Assembly: GCA_947302435.1 (NCBI GenBank)
Contig: CAMYVQ010000002.1
Span: 34,555-98,554, forward strand
DNA: 64,000 nt
Reading direction: 5' to 3'
Source of the DNA: an uncultured Prevotella sp.
GTDB lineage: Bacteria; Bacteroidota; Bacteroidia; Bacteroidales; Bacteroidaceae
Below, in pieces: positions 38,754 to 47,449 of the stretch. Below the pieces are notes generated by a model. That model did no database searches. It saw only the letters and a program-made list of their open reading frames with translations, and was not told the origin of the DNA. A program made the translations under genes and the position numbers. Position 1 is the first letter of the stretch, and each line of letters starts with the position of its first letter.

Positions 38754-40181
38754 ATGAGCAAGATCAAACCAAAAGAGTGCCAGAATGTTGAGTTTAAGAG
38801 CAGCTGGCAAGATGAATATCTAAAGTGGATTTGCGGGTTCGCGAATGCACAAGGTGCTGTGATGTATTTTGGCGTGAATGATGACTACGAGGTGGTAGGA
38901 TTAAAAAATACGAAGAAATTGCTGGAGGACATACCCAACAAGATTGTGAACTTCATGGGGCTGGTTGTGGATGTGAACCTCTACGAACAAGAGGGTCTGG
39001 AATATATAGAGGTGGTGATTGAGCCGAGCAATGTGCCTATCAGCTTCAAAGGGAAGTATTATTACCGTTCTGGCAGTACCATGCAGGAGCTGAACGGTGT
39101 CGCATTACAAAAATTCGTTTTGAAGAAGATGGGGCGTACATGGGATGACATTCCTAATGACTTTGCCACCGTAAAAGACTTGGATCGTCAGGCTATCAAG
39201 TTCTTCCTTGACAACGGCATAGAGGCAGGACGTATTGATAAGAGTGAGGCAAGGGCTTCTACGCAGAGAGTCATCGAGAACTTAGGACTTTTCACAGAAG
39301 ATGGCAAGTTGAAGAATGCTGCATTGTTGCTGTTTGCTAAGAATCCACGAAAATACTTTACTTGCGTGGAGTTCAAAATCGGTCGTTTCAGGCACGATGA
39401 GTCTGACTTGATAATCCAAGACGTGATAGAGGGTAACATCATCCAGATGACGGATCGTGTGGTGAAAGTACTGAAAGCAAAATATCTGACATCTCCTATT
39501 CATTATGAGGAAATGAAACGAAAAGAGCCATTGGAAGTGCCTGAGGATGCATTGCGTGAGATACTCTATAATTCGATAGCTCATAAGGATTATAGTGGTG
39601 CTCCTATCCAGATGCGAGTATGGGATGACTACGTGGAAATCTGGAACGAGGGCGAATTGCCAATGGGACTGACCCCTGAGGCCTTATTGAAGAAGCATTC
39701 TTCTCATCCTCGCAATAAGAACATCGCCAATGCATTCTTCAAGGCAGGCTTTATTGAGTCTTGGGGACGAGGTTACGAAAAGATTCGCAACGGTTTTGAA
39801 AGCGTTGGCCTGCCCATGCCGATAATTGAGGTTGTAGAAGGTGGCGTAAGGGTGACGTTTCAGAGAAAAAATGTAGGCAACTCTGTATCATTCTTTGCTA
39901 AGGGACAAACTGATTCTGAGAATACACAAGTCGATACTACCCAGAAAACTACCCAGAAAACTACCCAGAAAACTACCCAGAAAACTACCCAGGCGATTAT
40001 AGAGTTAATTCGTCAAAACCCTCATATAACAAGAAAAGAGTTGGCTGAAAAATGTAGAATAACGGTTGATGGTGTTAAGTGGCAACTACAAAAGATGCAG
40101 GAAAGGAATCTAATTCGTCGTGTAGGTGCTGATAATGGTGGATACTGGGAAATTATTATTAATGAAACGAAATTCTCGTAA
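38754..40181 (+). CDS. AlbA_2/Schlafen-domain ATP-binding protein with C-terminal helix-turn-helix
   Basis: ECQNVEFKSSWQDEYLKWICGFANAQGAVMYFGVND, ALREILYNSIAHKDYSGAPIQMRVWDDYVEIWNEG, C-terminal NPHITRKELAEKCRITVDGVKWQLQKM. Confidence 0.88.
   Translation: MSKIKPKECQNVEFKSSWQDEYLKWICGFANAQGAVMYFGVNDDYEVVGLKNTKKLLEDIPNKIVNFMGLVVDVNLYEQEGLEYIEVVIEPSNVPISFKGKYYYRSGSTMQELNGVALQKFVLKKMGRTWDDIPNDFATVKDLDRQAIKFFLDNGIEAGRIDKSEARASTQRVIENLGLFTEDGKLKNAALLLFAKNPRKYFTCVEFKIGRFRHDESDLIIQDVIEGNIIQMTDRVVKVLKAKYLTSPIHYEEMKRKEPLEVPEDALREILYNSIAHKDYSGAPIQMRVWDDYVEIWNEGELPMGLTPEALLKKHSSHPRNKNIANAFFKAGFIESWGRGYEKIRNGFESVGLPMPIIEVVEGGVRVTFQRKNVGNSVSFFAKGQTDSENTQVDTTQKTTQKTTQKTTQKTTQAIIELIRQNPHITRKELAEKCRITVDGVKWQLQKMQERNLIRRVGADNGGYWEIIINETKFS
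39936..39992 (+). repeat. In-frame 12-bp tandem repeat in the AlbA_2 gene
   Basis: actacccagaaa repeated, encoding (TTQK)n. Confidence 0.95.
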
Positions 40182-40259
40182 AGTTACGGAAAAAATGGCC
40201 TTGACACACTAAAAATCAAATAAAAAGTGATTAATTGATTGTTTTATTATATTTTTCGT

Positions 40260-40267
40260 TAACTTTG
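40260..40267 (+). promoter_or_regulatory. Bacteroidetes-type -7 box (TAACTTTG)
   Basis: TAnnTTTG upstream of sppA. Confidence 0.6.
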
Positions 40268-40295
40268 CACCAAGAATCAATAATTTGCAGTAAAG

Positions 40296-42083
40296 ATGAA
40301 AGAATTTCTGAAATTTACATTGGCCACGATGTGTGGTATGGTACTGCTTTCCGTGGTAGTGGGCATTTTATTCCTGATTTCAGTTGTTGGCATGATTGCC
40401 AGCGAGTCGGCTTCTACAAAAGTGCAGGAGAATTCCGTGTTTGTCCTGAAAATGGACGGCATAGTCGAGGAACGTGCTGAGGAAGGAGGGCCGTTGACGG
40501 AGTTGTTGGGACAGGCCGATATGGCCCAGATGGGACTCGACGATATCATCTCCTCTATCCGAAAGGCAAAGGAGAACGACGATATTAAGGGCATCTATCT
40601 TGAGGGTGGTGTCATGAGTTTCGACTCACCTGCCACAGCACAGCAGATTCGTGATGCGTTGGTTGACTTCAAGAAGAGTGGCAAGTGGATTTATGCATAC
40701 GCTGACCAGTACCTGCAGACCAGCTATTATGTGGCTTCGGTAGCTGACAGCATTTTCATGAACAAGACTGGTCTCATTGATTTCAAGGGCTTGGGCGGCA
40801 AGCACGAATACCTTACCGGCCTGTATGAGAAAATCGGCGTGAAATATCAGTGTACCCGTGTGGGCAAGTACAAGAGCGCAGTGGAAAGCGTGACCCGTAA
40901 AGATATGAGCGAGTACGACCGCGAACAGCGGACGGCTCTTTTTCAGGGCATTTGGAAGCACATGCTGAAGGAAATGGCGGAAAGCCGCCACACGACGGCA
41001 GAGCAATTGGACCAGTTGGCCAACGACAGCATTATGGCTTTTGCCTCTTCCGAAGACTATGTGAAAGCCCATCTGATTGACAGGGTGATGTATCCTGAAG
41101 AGATGAAGAAGGTCGTCAAGGGCAAGTTGGACATTGACGACGATGACGACATCCATCAGCTCATGCTCTCCGACATGATGGGTGTGAAGAGCCAGAAGAA
41201 GGAAGAGGGCGAGAAGATTGCTGTCTATTATGCCTACGGCGAGATTGTCGATTCGCCTTTGAGAGGTTTTTCCTCAGGCAATGTCATCGTGGGCAACGAG
41301 ACCGTGAAAGACTTGAACAAACTGGCTGAGGACGAAGACGTGAAGGCTGTAGTGCTCCGTGTCAACTCGCCTGGTGGCAGTGCCATTGCTTCCGAGCAGA
41401 TCTGGCATGCTGTTCAGTTGCTGAAAGAGAAAAAGCCTGTTGTCGTGTCGATGGGCGGCATGGCTGCATCAGGCGGCTACATGATCAGTGCCGGTGCCAA
41501 CTACATCTTTGCCGAGCCTACCACGATTACGGGCTCCATCGGCATCTTCGGTCTCATTCCCAATGTGAGCGGACTGGTGAGCGACAAGTTGGGTGTGACC
41601 TTCGACGGTGTGACCACTAACCGCTATGGCGACTATGAGCACAATCTGGTGTTGGGTAAGGACAACGATACCGAAATCAAGTTTATGCAGAGCTACGTGG
41701 ATCGTGGCTATGAGACATTCCTGAACATTGTGGCTCAGGGACGTGCCATGAAGCGCGACGATGTGCATGAGATTGCCCAAGGCCGTGTGTGGCTTGCCGT
41801 CGATGCATTGCCCATCCGCCTTGTTGACACGATTGGCTCGCTCGACGATGCCGTGAAGAAGGCTGCCGAGCTGGCAAAGGTTGACGAATACCATACGGCC
41901 ACCTATCCTGACAAGACAGACTGGATGGAAAGCCTCTTTGGCGACGAGGACAAGAGTAGTTATCTCGACAGCGAACTGCGCACCGTGATGGGCGACTTCT
42001 ATGAGCCTTTCGTCCAAATGCGCCTCGACCAGCAGCGCAACCGCCTGCAGGCACGTTTGCCGTTTTTTGTCAATGTGAAATAA
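40296..42083 (+). CDS. sppA: Signal peptide peptidase SppA, 67K type
   Basis: AVVLRVNSPGGSAIASEQIW and MGGMAASGGYMISAGANYIFAEPTTITGSIGIFG. Confidence 0.94.
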   Translation: MKEFLKFTLATMCGMVLLSVVVGILFLISVVGMIASESASTKVQENSVFVLKMDGIVEERAEEGGPLTELLGQADMAQMGLDDIISSIRKAKENDDIKGIYLEGGVMSFDSPATAQQIRDALVDFKKSGKWIYAYADQYLQTSYYVASVADSIFMNKTGLIDFKGLGGKHEYLTGLYEKIGVKYQCTRVGKYKSAVESVTRKDMSEYDREQRTALFQGIWKHMLKEMAESRHTTAEQLDQLANDSIMAFASSEDYVKAHLIDRVMYPEEMKKVVKGKLDIDDDDDIHQLMLSDMMGVKSQKKEEGEKIAVYYAYGEIVDSPLRGFSSGNVIVGNETVKDLNKLAEDEDVKAVVLRVNSPGGSAIASEQIWHAVQLLKEKKPVVVSMGGMAASGGYMISAGANYIFAEPTTITGSIGIFGLIPNVSGLVSDKLGVTFDGVTTNRYGDYEHNLVLGKDNDTEIKFMQSYVDRGYETFLNIVAQGRAMKRDDVHEIAQGRVWLAVDALPIRLVDTIGSLDDAVKKAAELAKVDEYHTATYPDKTDWMESLFGDEDKSSYLDSELRTVMGDFYEPFVQMRLDQQRNRLQARLPFFVNVK

Positions 42084-42092
42084 CTCTTTGTA

Positions 42093-43286
42093 ATGGAAGG
42101 CGACTTCATCAAGGTCAACGACTGGCTATTGCCCTTCAGCTGGATTTACGGTTGGGGTGTAAGGCTGCGCAATTTCCTCTTCGATGTGGGAATCTTGAAA
42201 AGTCGCTCCTTTGCCATTCCTGTGATTTCGGTGGGCAACATCACCGTTGGCGGTACAGGTAAGACACCCCATGTGGAGTATCTGATCCGCTTGCTCAAGG
42301 ACAAGACCCATGTAGCTGTGCTCAGCCGGGGGTATAAACGTAAGAGCAAAGGCTTTGTGCTGGCCAGCGATATGACTTCTGCCCGTGACATTGGCGACGA
42401 GCCTTATCAGATGAAGCAGAAGTTCCCTAATGTTGTCGTTGCTGTCGACCGGAATCGGGTGCATGGCATTGAGACCATCACCCAAACGGAGCGCGATGTC
42501 GATGTGGTGCTGCTCGACGATGCTTTCCAGCACCGTTATGTGAAGCCCGGTGTCAATATTCTGCTTGTCGACTATCACCGGTTGATCATCTACGACAAAC
42601 TGCTGCCAGCCGGTCGTCTGAGGGAACCGCTCAACGGCAAGAACCGGGCTGATGTCGTTATTGTAACGAAGTGCCCGAGGGAACTGAAACCCATGGACTT
42701 CCGTGTTATTACCAAGGCCATGAACCTCTATCCCTACCAGCATCTCTATTTCACTACTTTGCGCTACGACAAGCTGCGTCCCGTATTCGGTTCCTCTCCC
42801 AAACAAGTGAGACAGCATACGGAGACTCTTGAAGAGCTCGACGACCTGAAAGGCTATCATGTCCTTTTGCTTACTGGCATCGCATCGCCCCGCCAGATGG
42901 CGGAGGACCTGTCACCTTTGGCTTCTGATCTTGTGTCGCTTGCATTTGCTGATCATCACAATTTCACTCTGAAGGATATTCAGCGCATCAACGACACCTT
43001 CGCCTCGCTGCCAGAGCCTCGTTGCATCATCACCACCGAGAAAGACACTGCCCGTCTGACGGATATCGAAGGGCTGAGTCCCGATGTGCGTGCCCGGCTC
43101 TATGTCTTGCCTGTCAGAATAGAGTTCATGCTTGATCAAGAAGATAATTTTAACCAAAACATTATTGGCTATGTACGAAAAAATTCAAGAAACAGCATCC
43201 TGGTTAAAGCAAAGGATGACCACAAGCCCAAAGACAGCCATCGTGCTGGGGACCGGCCTCGGACAATTAGCTTCCGAGATAACTGA
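42093..43286 (+). CDS. lpxK: Tetraacyldisaccharide 4'-kinase
   Basis: PVISVGNITVGGTGKTPHVEYLI, VAVLSRGYKRKSKGFVLA, VVLLDDAFQHRYVKPGVNILLVDYHR. Confidence 0.95.
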   Translation: MEGDFIKVNDWLLPFSWIYGWGVRLRNFLFDVGILKSRSFAIPVISVGNITVGGTGKTPHVEYLIRLLKDKTHVAVLSRGYKRKSKGFVLASDMTSARDIGDEPYQMKQKFPNVVVAVDRNRVHGIETITQTERDVDVVLLDDAFQHRYVKPGVNILLVDYHRLIIYDKLLPAGRLREPLNGKNRADVVIVTKCPRELKPMDFRVITKAMNLYPYQHLYFTTLRYDKLRPVFGSSPKQVRQHTETLEELDDLKGYHVLLLTGIASPRQMAEDLSPLASDLVSLAFADHHNFTLKDIQRINDTFASLPEPRCIITTEKDTARLTDIEGLSPDVRARLYVLPVRIEFMLDQEDNFNQNIIGYVRKNSRNSILVKAKDDHKPKDSHRAGDRPRTISFRDN

Positions 43287-44046
43287 TACGTTAGAGATAC
43301 CCTACGCTGATATTCCCAATTTCCCCGTTTCTACTGTCGAAGGCCATAGCGGCAAGCTCATCTTCGGGAAGTTGGGCGGTGTCGACATCATGGCCATGCA
43401 GGGGCGTTTCCATTACTATGAGGGCTACTCTATGAAGGAGGTGACGTTCCCCGTCCGTGTCATGTATGAGTTGGGCATCAAGACACTCTTCGTCAGCAAT
43501 GCTGCCGGCGGTATGAATCCCGGTTTCAAGATTGGTGACTTGATGGTGATTACCGATCATATCAATTTCTTCCCCGAACATCCCTTGCGTGGAAAGAACT
43601 TCCCTACGGGACCCCGCTTCCCCGACATGCATGAGACCTACGACACGGCTCTCATCCGTCTGGCCAGTCAGATTGCCCGCGAGAAGAAAATCCGTCTGCA
43701 ATACGGTGTCTATATGGGTGTGCAGGGACCGACATTCGAGACACCAGCCGAGTATCGCATGTATCGCACATTAGGTGGTGATACGGTAGGCATGTCCACC
43801 GTTCCCGAAGTCATCGTAGCCCATCATTGCGGCATTCGTGTCTTCGGTGTCAGTATTGTCACTGATCTGGGCGGTTTCGATCAGCCCGTCGAAGTGAGCC
43901 ACGAGGAAGTGCAGGAGGCCGCCAACCGTGCGCAGCCCATCATGACCGAACTGATGCGTGAGATGATTGTGCGCTCGGAAGTGATAGAGAGCAAACGCGA
44001 GGTCAAGCATAATGAAGACCACCCAACAGAACACTGGAAGAAGTAA
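43171..44046 (+). CDS. punA: Purine-nucleoside phosphorylase
   Basis: TAIVLGTGLGQLASEI, VEGHSGKLIFG, MQGRFHYYEGYSMKEVTFPVRVM, SNAAGGMNPGFKIGDLMVITDHIN. Confidence 0.93.
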   Translation: MYEKIQETASWLKQRMTTSPKTAIVLGTGLGQLASEITDTLEIPYADIPNFPVSTVEGHSGKLIFGKLGGVDIMAMQGRFHYYEGYSMKEVTFPVRVMYELGIKTLFVSNAAGGMNPGFKIGDLMVITDHINFFPEHPLRGKNFPTGPRFPDMHETYDTALIRLASQIAREKKIRLQYGVYMGVQGPTFETPAEYRMYRTLGGDTVGMSTVPEVIVAHHCGIRVFGVSIVTDLGGFDQPVEVSHEEVQEAANRAQPIMTELMREMIVRSEVIESKREVKHNEDHPTEHWKK

Positions 44047-45144
44047 ATGGACATTTCAAAAATCGGAGAGTTTGGTCTGATAGACCGTCTGACCAAGGAT
44101 CTCGAAAATAAAAACCAATCAACAAAGTACGGCGTGGGTGACGACTGCGCCGTACTCAGTTATCCTGACAGCGAAGTGCTTGTCACCACCGACATGCTGA
44201 TGGAGGGAGTACACTTCGACCTCACCTATATCGACCTGAAGCACCTGGGCTACAAGTCGGCTATGGTCAATATCAGTGACATCTTTGCCATGAACGGCAC
44301 GCCGCGCCAGCTTACCGTTTCGCTCGCCCTCTCAAAACGTTTCACCGTCGAAGACGTGGAGACGTTTTATGAAGGCTTGCGGTTGGCTTGCGAGAAATGG
44401 AATGTCGACATCGTAGGCGGCGATACCACAAGCAGTTATACGGGGTTGGCCATTTCTGTCACTTGTATCGGTGAGGCTCGCAAAGAGGACATCGTCTATC
44501 GGAATGGTGCCAAGGACACCGACCTTGTTTGTGTTTCGGGTGATCTCGGTGCTGCCTATATGGGTCTGCAACTCTTGGAACGTGAAAAGAATGTCTACTA
44601 TAGTCAGGTCGATGATTTGCAGAAGAAAATAGCCGAGGCCCGGAAAATGGGCGATGCGGCAAAAGTATCGGCCCTCAGTACCCAACTTTCAACGCTCTCC
44701 ATGCCCGATTTCTCGGGTAAGGAATACTTGCTGCAACGCCAACTGCAGACCGAGGCCCGTGGCGACATCGTCCGAAAACTGCGCGAGGCCGGCATTCATC
44801 CCACGGCGATGATGGACATCAGCGACGGTCTTTCTTCGGAACTTATGCACATCTGCAAGCAGAGTGGGGTGGGGTGCCGCATCTTCGAGAAGGAATTACC
44901 CATCGACTATCAGACGGCGGTGATGGCAGAGGAGATGAACATGAATGTGACGACCTGTGCCTTGAACGGTGGAGAAGACTATGAGTTGTTGTTCACTGTG
45001 CCTATTGGCGACCTCGACAAAGTGAAAGAACTGGAAGACGTTCGTCTCATCGGACACATCACCGACCAGAAGTTTGGCCAAATCCTCGTCACCCGTGACA
45101 ATCAGGAGTTTGAACTGAAAGCGCAAGGTTGGACTTTTTGTTGA
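44047..45144 (+). CDS. thiL: Thiamine-monophosphate kinase
   Basis: IGEFGLIDRL, GVGDDCAVL, TTDMLMEGVHFDL, MMDISDGLSSEL, LNGGEDYELLFTV. Confidence 0.95.
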   Translation: MDISKIGEFGLIDRLTKDLENKNQSTKYGVGDDCAVLSYPDSEVLVTTDMLMEGVHFDLTYIDLKHLGYKSAMVNISDIFAMNGTPRQLTVSLALSKRFTVEDVETFYEGLRLACEKWNVDIVGGDTTSSYTGLAISVTCIGEARKEDIVYRNGAKDTDLVCVSGDLGAAYMGLQLLEREKNVYYSQVDDLQKKIAEARKMGDAAKVSALSTQLSTLSMPDFSGKEYLLQRQLQTEARGDIVRKLREAGIHPTAMMDISDGLSSELMHICKQSGVGCRIFEKELPIDYQTAVMAEEMNMNVTTCALNGGEDYELLFTVPIGDLDKVKELEDVRLIGHITDQKFGQILVTRDNQEFELKAQGWTFC

Positions 45145-45171
45145 CTATATTTTTCTTGTGTTCTAAAAATT

Positions 45172-45203
45172 AATCGGTCAAAAATTTGGCCGATTGCTTT
45201 TTT
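45172..45203 (+). terminator. Terminator after thiL
   Basis: aatcggtca-aaaatt-tggccgatt then gctttttt. Confidence 0.65.
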
Positions 45204-45208
45204 ATTTG

Positions 45209-45216
45209 TACCTTTG
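45209..45216 (+). promoter_or_regulatory. Bacteroidetes-type -7 box (TACCTTTG) upstream of tRNA-Phe
   Basis: TAnnTTTG match. Confidence 0.6.
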
Positions 45217-45284
45217 CACCCACAAAATGAGAGGTGATGCTTAGAGAGGCTGCTTCGTATGCGAAGAAACCACATTTTGAACAT

Positions 45285-45357
45285 GGTGCCTTAGCTCAGT
45301 TGGTAGAGCATCGGACTGAAAATCCGTGTGTCCCCGGTTCGATTCCTGGAGGTACCA
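45285..45357 (+). tRNA. tRNA-Phe (GAA)
   Basis: ggtgcctTAGCTCAGTTGGTAGAGCAtcggactGAAaatccg...ggTTCGATTCCtggaggtacca; 7-bp acceptor stem, anticodon GAA. Confidence 0.97.
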
Positions 45358-45460
45358 CTCCTCCTTTCATTATGAATCCCGCGAAAGTCGAAAGACTGTA
45401 GCGGGATTTTTTTTGACTGGAAAAATGGAAGTTTATGCTCGATATGCAAAATAAAAATAG

Positions 45461-45468
45461 TATATTTG
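45461..45468 (+). promoter_or_regulatory. Bacteroidetes-type -7 box (TATATTTG)
   Basis: TAnnTTTG upstream of the PL11 gene. Confidence 0.6.
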
Positions 45469-45496
45469 CATCGAACTTCTAAAAAGCTAATCCAAC

Positions 45497-47431
45497 ATGA
45501 AACAAATTTTTCTACTCATGCAGGCTTTGTTGTTTGGTGCGGTGGCATACGGACAGGCACGGTATGAGGTTAACCGAATGGCAACTGAAAGACTTAACCG
45601 AGGCGTAGTGGCTGTGCGTCAGGCTGACGGCAAGGTGGCCGTCAGTTGGCGAGTGCTGCGCGACGACCATAAACAAGAATCCTTTGATGTTTTCCGTAAT
45701 GGTGTGCGGCTGAATCCGCAACCGCTGAAAGAAGGGGGGACTTTTTTCGTAGACGAGCAGCCTCTTCAGGGTGAGGATGCCGTTTATGAAGTGAAAGGCG
45801 GTGTGGCTGACGGACAGTTCACGCTCTGTGTCGATGCTCCTGTGGGTTATCTTCCCGTGAAGATTGAACGGCCCGAAGGCGGAAAAGTGCCAGTGGCAAA
45901 TGGCAGAGCGCAGCGCGACCGCAGAGGGCGTGTTTGGCGTGATACAGGCGAATACACCTATTCGGCCAACGATGCCAGCGTGGGCGATGTGGACGGCGAC
46001 GGACAATATGAAATCATTCTGAAGTGGGAGCCATCGAATGCCCTCGACAATTCGCACGAAGGCTATACGGGGCCTACCTTCATTGATTGCTACCGCTTGT
46101 CGGGCGAACGGCTCTGGCGCATCAACTTGGGGCGCAATATCCGTTCGGGTGCCCACTATGTTCCTTTTATTGTATATGATTTTGATGGTGACGGACGGGC
46201 TGAACTGATGGTGAAAACGGCAGACGGCACTATCGACGGCATCGGTAGTGTGCAGGGAGATTCCACGAAAGACTGGCGAAACGAGCGTGGCCGTATACTT
46301 GATGGGCCGGAGTATATCACGGTGTTCGACGGTCTTACAGGACGTGCCCTTGCCAGTAAAGCCTATATTCCCGAACGAGGCAATGTGGGCGAATGGGGAG
46401 ACAAATATGGCAACCGTTCGGAACGTTACTTGGCCGCTTTGGGCTATTTGGGGAATGAGAGGAGAGTGAAGAGTGGAGAGAGGAGAGAGGTTGCTTCTGC
46501 TATTTTCTGTCGCGGCTATTATACGCGCACGGTCATTGCAGCCTGGGACTGGGACGGAAAGGAACTGACGAACCGCTGGACTTTTGACTCCAACGAAAAG
46601 AAGTGGGTTTCGTATGCCGGACAGGGCAACCACAACCTGCGTGTCTGCGATGTCGACGGCGATGGTCTGGACGAGATTACCTACGGCTCGATGGCTGTTG
46701 ACCACGACGGACATGGCCTCTACAACACGGGCTTTGGCCATGGTGATGCCATTCATCTGGTAGCCGACCCGAAGGATAACCACTTATATATATGGGACTG
46801 CCATGAGAACAAACGCGACGGCAGCGAGCTGCGCGATGCCATGACGGGCAAAGTGGTGTTCCAGATTAAGAGCCGTACCGACGTGGGGCGTGCCATGGCC
46901 GCTGATATTGACCCCACGAATCCTGGTGTAGAGATGTGGTCTACGGATAGTCATGGCATCCGTAATATGAAAGGGAACGTTGTGTCAACGGCCAAGGATG
47001 CTGATGACCCGCAGCATGACAACACCCTGGTCATTGGCGGAAAGCATCTCTCCATCAATTTCGGCATCTGGTGGGACGGCGACCTGCTCCGTGAACTGCT
47101 TGACCATGAGACGGTGACAAAATACAACTGGAAAGAAAAAGCCATTGATACCATTGAGCATTTCGACGGTGTATTCAACAACGGCAGCAAGTCTAATCCC
47201 TGTCTGTCGGCTGACATTTTGGGCGACTGGCGCGAAGAGGTCATCGTGCGCAACCGCGAAAGTACCGAACTGCGCATCTACGTCACAACCATTCCCACTG
47301 ACTACCGCATCGATTGTCTGATGCAGGACATTCCCTATCGGCTGTCGGTGGCTACTCAGAATGTGGGCTACAATCAGCCTTCGGAGGCTGGTTTCTACAT
47401 CGGTCCGGATCGGACTGACTATCTGAAATAA
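45497..47431 (+). CDS. Rhamnogalacturonan lyase, PL11 family
   Basis: LNRGVVAVRQADGKVAVSWRVLRDD, NDASVGDVDGDGQYEIILKWEPSNA, LSADILGDWREEVI. Confidence 0.92.
   Translation: MKQIFLLMQALLFGAVAYGQARYEVNRMATERLNRGVVAVRQADGKVAVSWRVLRDDHKQESFDVFRNGVRLNPQPLKEGGTFFVDEQPLQGEDAVYEVKGGVADGQFTLCVDAPVGYLPVKIERPEGGKVPVANGRAQRDRRGRVWRDTGEYTYSANDASVGDVDGDGQYEIILKWEPSNALDNSHEGYTGPTFIDCYRLSGERLWRINLGRNIRSGAHYVPFIVYDFDGDGRAELMVKTADGTIDGIGSVQGDSTKDWRNERGRILDGPEYITVFDGLTGRALASKAYIPERGNVGEWGDKYGNRSERYLAALGYLGNERRVKSGERREVASAIFCRGYYTRTVIAAWDWDGKELTNRWTFDSNEKKWVSYAGQGNHNLRVCDVDGDGLDEITYGSMAVDHDGHGLYNTGFGHGDAIHLVADPKDNHLYIWDCHENKRDGSELRDAMTGKVVFQIKSRTDVGRAMAADIDPTNPGVEMWSTDSHGIRNMKGNVVSTAKDADDPQHDNTLVIGGKHLSINFGIWWDGDLLRELLDHETVTKYNWKEKAIDTIEHFDGVFNNGSKSNPCLSADILGDWREEVIVRNRESTELRIYVTTIPTDYRIDCLMQDIPYRLSVATQNVGYNQPSEAGFYIGPDRTDYLK
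46457..46490. repeat. Heptameric repeat inside the PL11 lyase gene
   Basis: gagagga gagtgaa gagtgga gagagga gagagg, encoding ERRVKSGERRE. Confidence 0.85.
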
Positions 47432-47449
47432 CAATAATATAATATACCT

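Noticed and set aside
45512-46783. 423-aa minus-strand ORF
   Set aside because: Antisense to the PL11 lyase gene; long only because of codon composition.
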